DNA from: Natrialba taiwanensis DSM 12281
GTDB lineage: Archaea; Halobacteriota; Halobacteria; Halobacteriales; Natrialbaceae
Direction of reading: 5' to 3'
NCBI RefSeq assembly: GCF_000337595.1
Contig: NZ_AOIL01000013.1
Span: 24,623-88,622, forward strand
Length of the DNA: 64,000 bases
This document shows positions 1-8,581 of this stretch, piece by piece. A program made the translations under genes and the position numbers. Numbering within the stretch: position 1 is the first letter of the stretch; every line of letters begins with the position of its first letter. The notes beneath the pieces were generated by a model that worked only from the letters and a program-made list of their open reading frames with translations, ran no database searches and had not been told where the DNA came from.

Positions 1-2
1 TG

Positions 3-155
3 ATACCTTCCCCGACCGCTGAGAGTTCCTATCACGCCAAAAACAGCCGCGACAGCGATTTCGAAGTCGACTGGCTATCGCGCTCGGATATCGGCCCGGA
101 GGACGCCGAGTGTACACTGGGAACCCGGGGTTTCCGACACGGACGTCCGTCCTAG
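3..155 (+). CDS. possible 3' end of a gene cut by the left edge
   Basis: One forward frame is open from the window edge to a TAG at 153-155. Most of its codons end in G or C, as in real genes here, and the peptide is hydrophilic with acidic patches. Its stop shares the CTAG tetramer (152-155) with the stop of the converging gene on the other strand. No family is recognised. Fifty codons are too few to be sure, and this could be noncoding sequence. Confidence 0.25.
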   Translation: MPSPTAESSYHAKNSRDSDFEVDWLSRSDIGPEDAECTLGTRGFRHGRPS

Positions 156-1657
156 CAGTTCGTTTCGTCTTCGGTGTCCCCGCCCGAGTTCTCGTCTGTT
201 CCGCTATCCTCGCTCGAGTCGTCGTCTGTTCCACCGTCTTCGTTCGAGCGCTCTACACCTGCATCCAGCGCGTGCACCGTTGCGCGATCGGCTGAAACGA
301 AGACGGTCCCATCCGCGAACCTCGGCCCGCCAACGTCGGTATCGGCGATGAAGTTCCACTTTTCGTCGCCGGTGGCCGTATCCAGCGCGTTCAACCGATA
401 AGCGTCCTCAAAGTCCGTATCAGTTCTGCTGACGACGAAGAGGGTATCCTCGATGACGGTTATCGGTGAGAGCAACAGATTACCGGCGAGGAAACACCAC
501 AGTTCCGTGCCCGTCTCCGCATCCACCGCGTGAACGACGCCGTCGTCGCCATTCCCAAGCGCAGTTCCAACGAAGAGCGTGCCATCCGCCTCGGTCACCG
601 TATTGACCGAATTGTCGGCCTCGAATTGCCACTGTTCTTCGCCTGAAGCCGCGTCAACGGCGTACAGACTGGCGCACGTGGAATAGTCAGCACACGCGTC
701 CGACCCGGCAAAGAGCGTGTCGTCGATCACGGTTACGAACTCGAGTGTCGGGCTTTCGAGACCGGGCTCCGGATTCAGCGTGAATCGCCAGCGTTCGTCG
801 CCGGTGGCTGCGTCCAGCGCGGAAACGTAGTACTGGAGCTCGGAGTTAGTCGGCTGTTCCATGTCGCTGCCGAATGCACCGAGGAACAGCGTGCCATTGA
901 CCACTGACAACTCGGTCGTTACCCGAGTGCCGGCGTCGGCGCGCCACTCTTCCTCGCCGGTAGCCACGTCCACGGCGAACACGTTCCCGTCACTATCAGC
1001 GACGTAGAGTGTGCCGGTGGCGGTCTCGGCGAAGAAGTCCGTTCTGGGATTGGTTTCTACGCCGTAGCCCACCTCGAACTGCCATCGTTGTTCTCCGGTG
1101 GCCGCGTCCACCGCGTAGACGCAAAATTGTGATGGGATGAAGACGGTGTTCTCCGCAACGTGTATCGGTGCAACTGTATCCTCGTACTCGTCGAACTGCC
1201 ACTTCTGTTCGCCTGTGTTCGCGTCGAGCGCGTACACCGAGGTACCCTTTCCGTCCCCTCCGTCCTGACCGGAGGGATCGTTAGTCGTAGCAAAGACGGT
1301 GCCATCGACCACGATCGGCGGATTGTGAAATCTCGTGTCGTCGACACCGAATTGCCACTCTTCGTCGCCCGTCGATGCGGACAGTGCATGAACAGCATCG
1401 GGGTTACTCACGAAGAGGGAACCATCCGCTACGGATGACAAGGAGGGACCACGAATGAATTCCGAATTAGTGAAATCGACTCGCCACAGTTCTTCACCTG
1501 CACTCGACTCCATGCTCTCATTACTTTCGCCACTAGTGGCTATTCCAGTACCGATCCCCGAAAGGAGGCACGCACCTGCAACACCGTGCAGGAATCCGCG
1601 ACGACGAGTTGATTGGAACGATTGCTCTTCGAGTGGATTACTGTTGTGTTCATCCAT
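152..1657 (-). CDS. secreted PQQ-binding-like beta-propeller repeat protein
   Basis: A 501-residue exported protein. An STRRRGF twin-arginine motif at about residues 17-23 is followed by a hydrophobic stretch to about residue 41, so Tat export is expected. The body has eight or nine repeats of the form VYAxDAxTGExxWxF, the blades of the PQQ/pyrrolo-quinoline-like propeller (BamB/PQQ enzyme repeat). No catalytic residues of quinoprotein dehydrogenases are evident, so a binding or scaffold role at the cell surface is more likely than an enzyme. The C-terminus is a Ser/Thr/Asp/Glu-rich tail ending in Cys. The start at 1657 is preferred over 1822 because it puts the Tat signal near the N-terminus and lies about 30 nt from a TATA-like box. 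Confidence 0.85.
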   Translation of the reverse strand: MDEHNSNPLEEQSFQSTRRRGFLHGVAGACLLSGIGTGIATSGESNESMESSAGEELWRVDFTNSEFIRGPSLSSVADGSLFVSNPDAVHALSASTGDEEWQFGVDDTRFHNPPIVVDGTVFATTNDPSGQDGGDGKGTSVYALDANTGEQKWQFDEYEDTVAPIHVAENTVFIPSQFCVYAVDAATGEQRWQFEVGYGVETNPRTDFFAETATGTLYVADSDGNVFAVDVATGEEEWRADAGTRVTTELSVVNGTLFLGAFGSDMEQPTNSELQYYVSALDAATGDERWRFTLNPEPGLESPTLEFVTVIDDTLFAGSDACADYSTCASLYAVDAASGEEQWQFEADNSVNTVTEADGTLFVGTALGNGDDGVVHAVDAETGTELWCFLAGNLLLSPITVIEDTLFVVSRTDTDFEDAYRLNALDTATGDEKWNFIADTDVGGPRFADGTVFVSADRATVHALDAGVERSNEDGGTDDDSSEDSGTDENSGGDTEDETNC

Positions 1658-2055
1658 ACCCTCGCAGAAAGAGTAATCGATGTTAATTATACTGTCCGTA
1701 GACAATTTCAGTATACCAATCATCTCTACAGAACTCCTGTCAGATCCAGAACGACCGAAATCTCCCTTCAGTGTCAGGGATCCCAGCAACGCACGATGTA
1801 TTCGAAATCGGTCGATAGGCACACAGCGCCGGGCCCTTCAACGGAAGAGGAGTGTTGTACGGATCGGTGGAATTAGTCGTCTTCTATCTGATGCGGAAGA
1901 AACAGGCTCGTATTTAGTTACGGCTGGTGGATGAGGCGGGTAGATTTGTAGCTGTTCCATGGCGAAAATCCTCCCGGCTCACTTTCACGATTAACGAATC
2001 ACCACCTTCATTCGCTTCGGAACGTTTTTACCAATGGTTATTGTCCTCTGGCTAC
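1658..2055. other. divergent intergenic region
   Basis: About 400 nt between two divergent genes, AT-richer than its surroundings. It holds the minus-strand TATA-like box at 1683-1692 and a plus-strand AACGTTTTTA at 2021-2030 that could drive the HTH regulator. No gene or RNA is recognised in it. Confidence 0.5.
1683..1692 (-). promoter_or_regulatory. TATA-like box for the beta-propeller gene
   Basis: On the minus strand the sequence reads TATAATTAAC, roughly 26-35 nt upstream of the chosen ATG at 1657. This is the spacing expected for a leaderless haloarchaeal promoter. Confidence 0.5.
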
Positions 2056-2739
2056 ATGAAGAGAATGACATATATTGTCACTCCACGAGAGGAGTACTTC
2101 GATCCGACGGAACTTCGCTTTCGGGCGAACGGGGTGACACTCGAGGCGATCCACAAGGTAGACATCCTTACGGACGGGACGATAACGGTGTTTCTCGAGG
2201 TGACGGGCGAAGTACCGGCAGTTCGGCGGTCCTTCGACGAGGACCTGCCGCGCCTGGTGGACTGTGAGATTCTCGACACCGATCAAACGACGATGGTCCA
2301 GCTTCGCTACCACCCGACCGAGTTCAACCGCGCGATTCTCGAACCCCATCGGAGTTACGGGGTGTTGGTGCAGTATCCGATGGTGTTCGTCGACCCTGCA
2401 CAGTCGTCCCTGCGGGTGACGGTCGCGGGGCCGAGCGAGGACATCCAGCAACTCGTCGCCGAGACGCGCGACCTCGCCGATCTCACCGTCGAGACCGTTA
2501 CGGAGTACGACCACACCGCCAGTCGGCAGGTCCACGAACTCACGACCCGTCAGCGCGAGGTCTTGCTCACCGCCTACGAATGCGGCTACTACGAGGTGCC
2601 CCGAGAGGCGACCTACGCGGACATCGCGGCGGAACTGGACTGTTCTGCGAGTTCAGTCGGGCAGACGCTGCGGCGGAGCGAATCTAGACTTGTCACCGTG
2701 ACCGTCTCGAATCAAACGGGGGCTCGGACGGAAACCTGA
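2056..2739 (+). CDS. bat-type helix-turn-helix (HTH-10) transcriptional regulator
   Basis: About 227 residues. The last 60 residues carry the HTH-10 domain of bacterioopsin-activator (Bat) family regulators, including LTTRQREVLLTAYECGYYEVPR and then YADIAAELDCSASSVGQTLRR, whose recognition helix would contact DNA. The N-terminal 150 residues resemble the sensory/dimerisation half of small haloarchaeal HTH-10 proteins and carry no obvious PAS or GAF signature. Two in-frame ATGs, at 2056 and 2065, are close together. Either fits a TATA-like element at about 2021-2030, whereas the longer upstream reading lacks typical coding character. Targets are unknown. The gene is divergent from the beta-propeller gene and could regulate it (inference). 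Confidence 0.8.
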   Translation: MKRMTYIVTPREEYFDPTELRFRANGVTLEAIHKVDILTDGTITVFLEVTGEVPAVRRSFDEDLPRLVDCEILDTDQTTMVQLRYHPTEFNRAILEPHRSYGVLVQYPMVFVDPAQSSLRVTVAGPSEDIQQLVAETRDLADLTVETVTEYDHTASRQVHELTTRQREVLLTAYECGYYEVPREATYADIAAELDCSASSVGQTLRRSESRLVTVTVSNQTGARTET

Positions 2740-2800
2740 GACGTGTGATAGCAGTAACAAAACTGCCCGTAGGGCCACAGTGTGGCTCGAATCCGCAACG

Positions 2801-2807
2801 TTATACT
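2801..2807 (+). promoter_or_regulatory. TATA-like box for pantoate kinase
   Basis: TTATACT lies 23-29 nt upstream of the ATG at 2830, the distance expected for a leaderless transcript. Confidence 0.5.
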
Positions 2808-2829
2808 CCCCGAGTCGCAAGGGTCGCCA

Positions 2830-3669
2830 ATGCGCGAGGAGGCGACGGCGTTCGTACCAGGGCACATAACGGGCTTTTTCAGCGCGCACCCGGCCGACGA
2901 TCCGACGAAATCGGGATCGCGCGGTGCGGGATTGACGTTGACCGACGGGGTGACGGTGACGGTCGAACCGGTCTCCGAGGAGGCGTCGGAGTCGATCGTC
3001 ATCCTCGACGGCGAAATGATCGATATCGAACCGGTCGAGACCGTTCTCGAGACGCTCGGCGTCGTCGCTCGCATCGAAGCCGAGTCCGACCTCCCGCTGG
3101 GTGCCGGCTTCGGCGTCTCGGGTGCGATGGCACTTGGCACCGCACTCGCAGCAAACCGGGTTTTCGAGTGCAAACTCTCGCGAAACGAACTCGTGGCGGT
3201 CGCCCACGGTGCGGAGATCCAGGCCGGCACCGGGTTGGGCGATGTCGTCGCACAGGCTCACGGCGGCATTCCGATCCGACTCGAACCGGGGAGTCCGCAG
3301 GAGAACAAACTCGACGCTATCCCCACGCGAGCGCGCGTCGAATACGTGTCGTTCGGTGAACTCTCGACGGCGGACGTGCTTGCGGGCGAAACGGAGCAGC
3401 TGACGACCGCCGGCAAGGAGGCGCTTTCGCGGGTCGTCGAGGAACCGACTCTCCTCTCGTTTATGTACGCCTCGCGGCTGTTCGCCCGCGAAGCGGAGTT
3501 GCTGACCGACCAAGTCGCAAAGACGATCGGCGACGTGACCGACGAGAACGGCCAGGCGTCGATGGCGATGCTCGGCGAGACGGTCTTTGCGCTCGGGACG
3601 GGGCTCTCGGCGGCGGGGTACGAGCCGTCAGTTTGTGCGACCCATCCCGCGGGAGCGTTACTGAAGTAG
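2830..3669 (+). CDS. pantoate kinase (GHMP kinase family)
   Basis: A 279-residue GHMP-fold kinase that phosphorylates pantoate to 4-phosphopantoate in the archaeal route to coenzyme A. The N-terminus has the family signature FVPGHITGFFSAH followed by a Gly/Ser segment (SGSRGAG). The ATP-binding GHMP loop appears as LPLGAGFGVSGA near residue 95. The ATG at 2830 is chosen because this motif then begins a few residues in and a TATA-like box lies 23-29 nt upstream. The partner enzyme that couples 4-phosphopantoate to beta-alanine is encoded on the same strand at 7207, so the two pathway steps are genomically linked around one large gene. Confidence 0.9.
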   Translation: MREEATAFVPGHITGFFSAHPADDPTKSGSRGAGLTLTDGVTVTVEPVSEEASESIVILDGEMIDIEPVETVLETLGVVARIEAESDLPLGAGFGVSGAMALGTALAANRVFECKLSRNELVAVAHGAEIQAGTGLGDVVAQAHGGIPIRLEPGSPQENKLDAIPTRARVEYVSFGELSTADVLAGETEQLTTAGKEALSRVVEEPTLLSFMYASRLFAREAELLTDQVAKTIGDVTDENGQASMAMLGETVFALGTGLSAAGYEPSVCATHPAGALLK

Positions 3670-4187
3670 TGCGTCGCTACCGGGGCGCGACGAGCCCTCG
3701 TCGCTGGCCGGTCACACGCAGTTCGAAGCCTGAAACCTCGCCCGCTCGTTGCCGGCCTCGACCGGCGATCGACCGCCCGTGGATCCGTTCTCGACGCTTT
3801 CGTAAGCGTGTCGACAGTCTCGCTGCCGCGCTCGCCACGAGTTCATCCTCGAAACAGGGCCGAATACTGCCGTCGACGCACGGCGAAGACGGGTCGTCGC
3901 ATTGACAGTCGTTCCAGAAGAATGCAAGGTGTTAACACGATAGTGACGACGATCATAGTCACAAAGTTGGGGTGTTCGAGGACAAGCCGGAGTGGTAGTG
4001 TTTCAAGCGGCCCATTCGAATCACAAACGCGGCTAAAAACGCCGATAATCGGGGATCTGGTGTCTCGTTCTAAAAATCAAAGTTGAAACCGTTGTCGGCC
4101 AAACAGTGTTTGATATTATATGTCTGAAGTGTGTCTGATGGCCAGAGGTTTATTATGGTGGGTTTCCGTGTTCCGGTCACATTTCGA
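3670..4187. other. 518-nt intergenic region
   Basis: Nothing recognisable as a gene or structural RNA was found. The right part is AT-richer and contains TTTATTAT (4149-4156), a probable TATA box for the gene starting at 4188. The left part is GC-rich with short hydrophilic open frames that lack coding character. Confidence 0.4.
4149..4156 (+). promoter_or_regulatory. TATA-like box for the DUF1508 repeat gene
   Basis: TTTATTAT ends 31 nt before the ATG at 4188, consistent with a short leader. It supports 4188 over the ATG at 4131, which lies upstream of this box. Confidence 0.5.
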
Positions 4188-7124
4188 ATGTCTTCGATCA
4201 GTGACTTTCACCACAAACTGTATCGGTTGTACGAACGCTACGTCGGGGAGCCCGACTCGACGAAGGACGTGTACGGCTACTGGGTATTCATCGTCGGCTA
4301 CGTCGTCGCGATTGCGGGCGTCACGACGTTTATCGCCGGCTACGCGGCCGAGATCGATGCGTATGGGATTATCCGCGCCTCCGGGGTCATCGCCGCGACG
4401 GGGCTTGCCCTCTGTCTCTTCGGCATCGTCCTGATGCTTCCCGTTCGAAAACGGGGGATTCAGGCGAGCGGTGTCGGACTGGTTATTGCGTTCATCGGCG
4501 TCGGATTCTTCGGGTGGGCGTATCCCTACAACTGGCGGAATCTCGGCACTGACTACAGCGTGCAGGTCATTCTGGTTTACACGCTCGGTATCGGGATCAT
4601 CGCGGGCGTCACCGCGCTCGTTCCGGTGCTGACCGGTCGCAAGGGGATGTTCGTCACAGAGGAAGGCGAAACGGAGGAACCGCCGATACTCACCGGCGAC
4701 GCGCTCGAAGGTGCACAGTTCGCGGTTTTCCGCGACGAAAACGGCGACTGGAAGTGGCACGTGCTCCACCTCGAAGCGCTGGCAGAGAGCAATGAGAGCG
4801 CCGTTACCCGACCAAAGGCGACGGAGGGAATCGAACGCGTTCAGTCTCAGATCAGTTCGGCCGGACTGATGGAACTGACGACCTCCGCGTTCCGACTGTA
4901 CGAGGACCGCGACGGCTCCTGGCAGTGGACGCTCGCTCGCGACGACGGCAGCGTCGTCGGCACCTGCGCCGGCGAGTTCAGCGAGCGCGACGGTGCCGAG
5001 GAGTCGGTGAGTTTCCTCAAGGATCGCGGTCCGGCAGCGGACGTGATCGAGATCGAGGGGGCGGCGTTTACCTACGCCGAAGAGCGCGATCAGTGGTACT
5101 GGCAACTGGTCGACGACGAGCGCGTGCCGCTTGCCGCCGGCGAGGACGGCTACGGCACCCAGGAGCGCGCCGAACAGGCCGCGCGGACGTTCGCCGAGCA
5201 GTTCGACCAGGCGCGACTACTCGATATCGAACACGTCGGCGCTGAACTCTACGAGCGAAACGGCGACTGGACGTGGCGGTTCGTCGACGACCAGGATACG
5301 GCGCTGGCCGCCTGCACCGACGAGTTCGATGCGCGGCGAGATGCGGAGGAAGCGGCCGATGCGGTGCTCTCGACGCTCGATTCGGCATCGGTAACGGTGG
5401 CCGGCGAGCCGACTTACGAACGCTACCAGACGGGCGAGGAGTGGCGCTGGCGGCTCGTCGACGAGGCCGAACACATCGTCGCACAGAGTCCGGCGGCCGC
5501 TAAGACGGAGGCGGACGCCGCACACGAGACCGATACGTTCGGCGAGCACGCCCGCGACGCCGACGTCGTCGAGATCGACGACGCGGAGTACGAAATCTAC
5601 CCTGCTCCCGACCGCGAGCTCACGTACGACGAGGACGACAGTCTGCCCGCGACGGCGAGCGAGGGGAGTACACTGGTGTCGACGGACGGCGGAACGACGA
5701 CAGCCGACGGCGAGACCGACGCCGACGCGGACGCGACCGACGGTCCGGACTGGAACTGGCGGCTCGTCACCGAGGATCGCGACGTGATCGCCGCAAGCAC
5801 CGAACGCCACCGCGACACCGAAACGGCGACCGAGGCGATCGAGCGCGTTCGCGATCAAGCGAGCGAAGCCGATCTCATCGAGTTCGACGAGGCGGCGTTC
5901 CAGGTCTACGAAGCGGACTCCGGCGAGTGGCGCTGGCGGCTGATCGACGAGGACGGGAACGTGCTCGCCGACAGCGGCGCGGAACACACCTCACGCGGCG
6001 AGGCCGCCGAGGCGATGATGACGCTCAAAGAACAGGCTCCCGACGCCGAACTCTTAGAGATCGAAACTGCCGCGTTCGAACTCTTCGTCAACGAGGACGA
6101 CGAGTGGGGCTGGCGGCTGATCGACGAGGCCGGCAAACTCGTCGCCGAGGACCCGGAGACCCACCCGACCCGTGCTGCCGCCCGAGAGGCGATGAACCGC
6201 CTGCTCGAACACCTCGATTCGGACGTGCGGACGATGGACGAGGCCATCTTCCAGACCTACGCATCCGAGGACTGGCACTGGCGATTCGTGCTTCAGTCCG
6301 GCGAAACCGTCGCCGTCGCCGGCGACACCGCCGCGACGCGAGACGAACTCGTCGACACGCTTCCCGACGTTCGCGAGTCGGCGGCATCCGCACAGGCCTA
6401 CACGATCGGCGACGTGACGGTCCAGCTCTACGAGAACGGCGACTGGAGCTTCCGGCTGCTCGATCGCGACCGCAACGAAATCGCCGACGCGACGGGCACC
6501 TACGCGAAGCGCGAGGCCGTGCTTGCGACCGTCGACACGCTCACGGCCAACGCCGCCGATGCGCCGATCTTTACGATCGAGGACGCGGCGATCCGACTCA
6601 CCGACGAGGACGGCTGGTCCTGGGAGCTGGTCGACCGCGAGCGCACCGTCTTCGCGAGTTCAACAGATACCGCGTCGAGTCGGGACGCGCTTTACTCCCA
6701 GGTCGAGACGGTGCGCCAGCTCGCGCCGATGGCCGGCCGCGTCGACTTCGACGTCGCGTCGTTCGAACTCGTCGCGGACGAGGACGACCGCTGGCAGTGG
6801 CGGCTGATCGACGAGGACGGGCGCACGGTTGCGACCGGCTCCGAAATGCACGAATCGAGCGAGTCGGCGCGCGAGGCGCTCGAGAACGTGCGCGAGCTGA
6901 TCGAGGCGGCGAGCATCCTCGAAATCGACAGCGTTTCCTTCGAGTTGCACACGGCGGACGACGAAGACGGAGAAATGGACGGCTGGGTCTGGCGGCTGGT
7001 CGACGAGTTCGGGTCGACGATGGCCGAGAGCACCCAGACCTACGAGTCTCGGACCGACGCTCGCGAGGCGATGAACGACGTGAAAGCGGAGGCTCCGGAG
7101 GGCTGGATCACCTTCACGGAGTAG
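4188..7124 (+). CDS. four-TM membrane protein with 13 tandem DUF1508 repeats
   Basis: A 978-residue protein. Residues about 30-155 contain four hydrophobic helices. From about 170 to the C-terminus there are 13 copies of a 55-65-residue unit whose core is a W-x-W/F pair in a beta strand (for example DWKWHV, SWQWTL, EWRWRL, DWSFRL, GWVWRL), followed by an Ala/Glu-rich helix. This is the DUF1508/UPF0339 fold of YegP and haloarchaeal HVO_2922-type proteins, which usually carry one or two copies. One unit (about residues 490-530) is interrupted by an acidic Thr/Asp-rich insert. The gene lies between pantoate kinase and phosphopantothenate synthetase on the same strand. Function unknown; the repeats probably form a long acidic array on one side of the membrane. 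The start at 4188 is supported by the TATA box at 4149. Confidence 0.85.
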   Translation: MSSISDFHHKLYRLYERYVGEPDSTKDVYGYWVFIVGYVVAIAGVTTFIAGYAAEIDAYGIIRASGVIAATGLALCLFGIVLMLPVRKRGIQASGVGLVIAFIGVGFFGWAYPYNWRNLGTDYSVQVILVYTLGIGIIAGVTALVPVLTGRKGMFVTEEGETEEPPILTGDALEGAQFAVFRDENGDWKWHVLHLEALAESNESAVTRPKATEGIERVQSQISSAGLMELTTSAFRLYEDRDGSWQWTLARDDGSVVGTCAGEFSERDGAEESVSFLKDRGPAADVIEIEGAAFTYAEERDQWYWQLVDDERVPLAAGEDGYGTQERAEQAARTFAEQFDQARLLDIEHVGAELYERNGDWTWRFVDDQDTALAACTDEFDARRDAEEAADAVLSTLDSASVTVAGEPTYERYQTGEEWRWRLVDEAEHIVAQSPAAAKTEADAAHETDTFGEHARDADVVEIDDAEYEIYPAPDRELTYDEDDSLPATASEGSTLVSTDGGTTTADGETDADADATDGPDWNWRLVTEDRDVIAASTERHRDTETATEAIERVRDQASEADLIEFDEAAFQVYEADSGEWRWRLIDEDGNVLADSGAEHTSRGEAAEAMMTLKEQAPDAELLEIETAAFELFVNEDDEWGWRLIDEAGKLVAEDPETHPTRAAAREAMNRLLEHLDSDVRTMDEAIFQTYASEDWHWRFVLQSGETVAVAGDTAATRDELVDTLPDVRESAASAQAYTIGDVTVQLYENGDWSFRLLDRDRNEIADATGTYAKREAVLATVDTLTANAADAPIFTIEDAAIRLTDEDGWSWELVDRERTVFASSTDTASSRDALYSQVETVRQLAPMAGRVDFDVASFELVADEDDRWQWRLIDEDGRTVATGSEMHESSESAREALENVRELIEAASILEIDSVSFELHTADDEDGEMDGWVWRLVDEFGSTMAESTQTYESRTDAREAMNDVKAEAPEGWITFTE

Positions 7125-7176
7125 CGAGCGAGAGCGACGCGGGGGGAGAATCGGTCGGTGCGGACGGATCGGGCCG

Positions 7177-7185
7177 CTTTTTATC
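7177..7185 (+). promoter_or_regulatory. TATA-like box for phosphopantothenate synthetase
   Basis: CTTTTTATC lies 22-30 nt upstream of the GTG at 7207, supporting a leaderless transcript and the GTG start. Confidence 0.5.
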
Positions 7186-7206
7186 GATGCAATCGGATGG
7201 TCGATC

Positions 7207-7983
7207 GTGAGCGATTACGATACCGTTTCGGCTGATGTCGAACACGAGGAGGAGATCCCGGCGGACCATCCCAGATATCAGGATCTGCTCACTCGCCACC
7301 GGATCGAAACCGGCATCGAGAAGGGCATCACCCACCTCCAGGGGATGCACGCCGAGGGTCGGGGCAGCGCCTTCGATTACCTGCTCGGCGAGGAGACGAT
7401 TCCGAGCGCCGATGGGGCGGAGCGGGCGGCGGCCGCACACCTCCTGCTCGCCGACCAGCCCGTCCTCTCGATCAACGGGAACGTCGCCGCGCTCGTCCCC
7501 GGTGAGATGGTCGACCTCGCGTCGGCGGTCGACGCCGATCTCGAGGTGAACCTCTTCAATCGAACCCCAGAGCGAGTCAAGGCCATCGCCGAACACCTGC
7601 GCGAGCACGGGGCTGACGAGGTGAAAGGACTGACGGCGGACGCTCGCATCCCGAAGCTCGACCACCAGCGCGCGAAGGTGGACGCCGACGGTATCTACGC
7701 TGCTGACGTGGTTCTCGTTCCCCTCGAAGACGGCGACCGCGCGGAAGCCCTGCAGGAGATGGACAAAACCGAAATCGTGATCGACCTCAACCCCCTCTCG
7801 CGCTCGCCGCAGGTCGCGGCGGTGCCGATCGTCGACAACATCATCAGAGCCGTGCCGAACATGACCGAGCACGCGCGTGACCTGGCAGACGCTGACGAGG
7901 CCGAACTCCGGTCGATCGTCGACGAGTTCGACCGCGAACAGGCACTCGAGGAAGCCGAAGCGCGCATTCGAAACGGTCTCTGA
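7207..7983 (+). CDS. 4-phosphopantoate--beta-alanine ligase (phosphopantothenate synthetase)
   Basis: A 258-residue enzyme of the archaeal phosphopantothenate synthetase family (formerly DUF137), which joins 4-phosphopantoate and beta-alanine using ATP. Family hallmarks seen are HPRYQDLLTRHRIETG near residue 20, the SINGNVAAL segment near 95, NLFNRTPERV, and ADVVLVPLEDGDRAEAL followed by IDLNPLSRSPQ towards the end. It starts with GTG and has its own TATA-like box 22-30 nt upstream. Together with pantoate kinase at 2830 it replaces the bacterial PanC/PanK order (phosphorylation before ligation). Confidence 0.9.
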   Translation: MSDYDTVSADVEHEEEIPADHPRYQDLLTRHRIETGIEKGITHLQGMHAEGRGSAFDYLLGEETIPSADGAERAAAAHLLLADQPVLSINGNVAALVPGEMVDLASAVDADLEVNLFNRTPERVKAIAEHLREHGADEVKGLTADARIPKLDHQRAKVDADGIYAADVVLVPLEDGDRAEALQEMDKTEIVIDLNPLSRSPQVAAVPIVDNIIRAVPNMTEHARDLADADEAELRSIVDEFDREQALEEAEARIRNGL

Positions 7984-8095
7984 CCCGTCGGTTGGACTGG
8001 TCTGCGCTGGTTGTCTCCGAGACCGGAATCGAGCGGGAGTACGACGGTCACCGAACGAACGCGAGAAGAGCGCGAAAGTATCGTCTCAACGGGAC

Positions 8096-8443
8096 ATGCA
8101 ATGGCCAGTCAAACGGTTACAGTCACAGCCCAAAATGGCACTGGTACCGATGATCGAAATTATCGGTTCCCCCAGAAGTTCCGACGAGATACTCACGAGA
8201 CGAACACTCGACACCGAGCAGGACGCCCCCGCAACCCAGATCGTTGAAGCGATCGCTGAACTCGAAAATACCGGCCCGACTGAACTCCCGCCGATATACA
8301 ACTGTATCGACGACCTGATCGCGAACCTCTTTTCATCGCCACCGCCCGGAGAAGCCGACGCAAACATCACGTTCACGTACCGGGGGTACCGGATTCATGT
8401 GCAGCAAAACGGGAGAATGACGATCCTGCAGTCAACATCGTAA
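8096..8443 (+). CDS. HalOD1 output-domain protein
   Basis: About 115 residues. The C-terminal 75 residues match the haloarchaeal output domain HalOD1: an ATQIVEAIAELENTGPTELPP helix pair, then YNCIDDLIANLF, then a beta hairpin ending GYRIHVQQNGRMTILQ. Such proteins occur alone or at the end of sensory and response-regulator proteins, and their ligand is unknown. The start is uncertain: ATGs at 8096, 8135 and 8150 are all possible, and the first 25 residues do not look conserved. It follows the CoA gene by about 110 nt and may be independently transcribed. Confidence 0.7.
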   Translation: MQWPVKRLQSQPKMALVPMIEIIGSPRSSDEILTRRTLDTEQDAPATQIVEAIAELENTGPTELPPIYNCIDDLIANLFSSPPPGEADANITFTYRGYRIHVQQNGRMTILQSTS

Positions 8444-8581
8444 TTCGGTTCCGCGGGGTTGTTGGTCGAAGCGATACTGGGCCCAGCAGGCGTCACCATG
8501 TGAATCACGGGAGACGGTATCGGTGACGTTCACCACAACGATTATTGTTGGAAATGGTGAACGGTTTCTGGGATTCAATCG

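Noticed and set aside
1561..1600. Lipobox in the beta-propeller signal peptide
   Set aside because: The Cys in GVAGACLL lacks Leu at -3 of a typical lipobox and lies in the middle of the hydrophobic segment, so plain Tat export is more likely.
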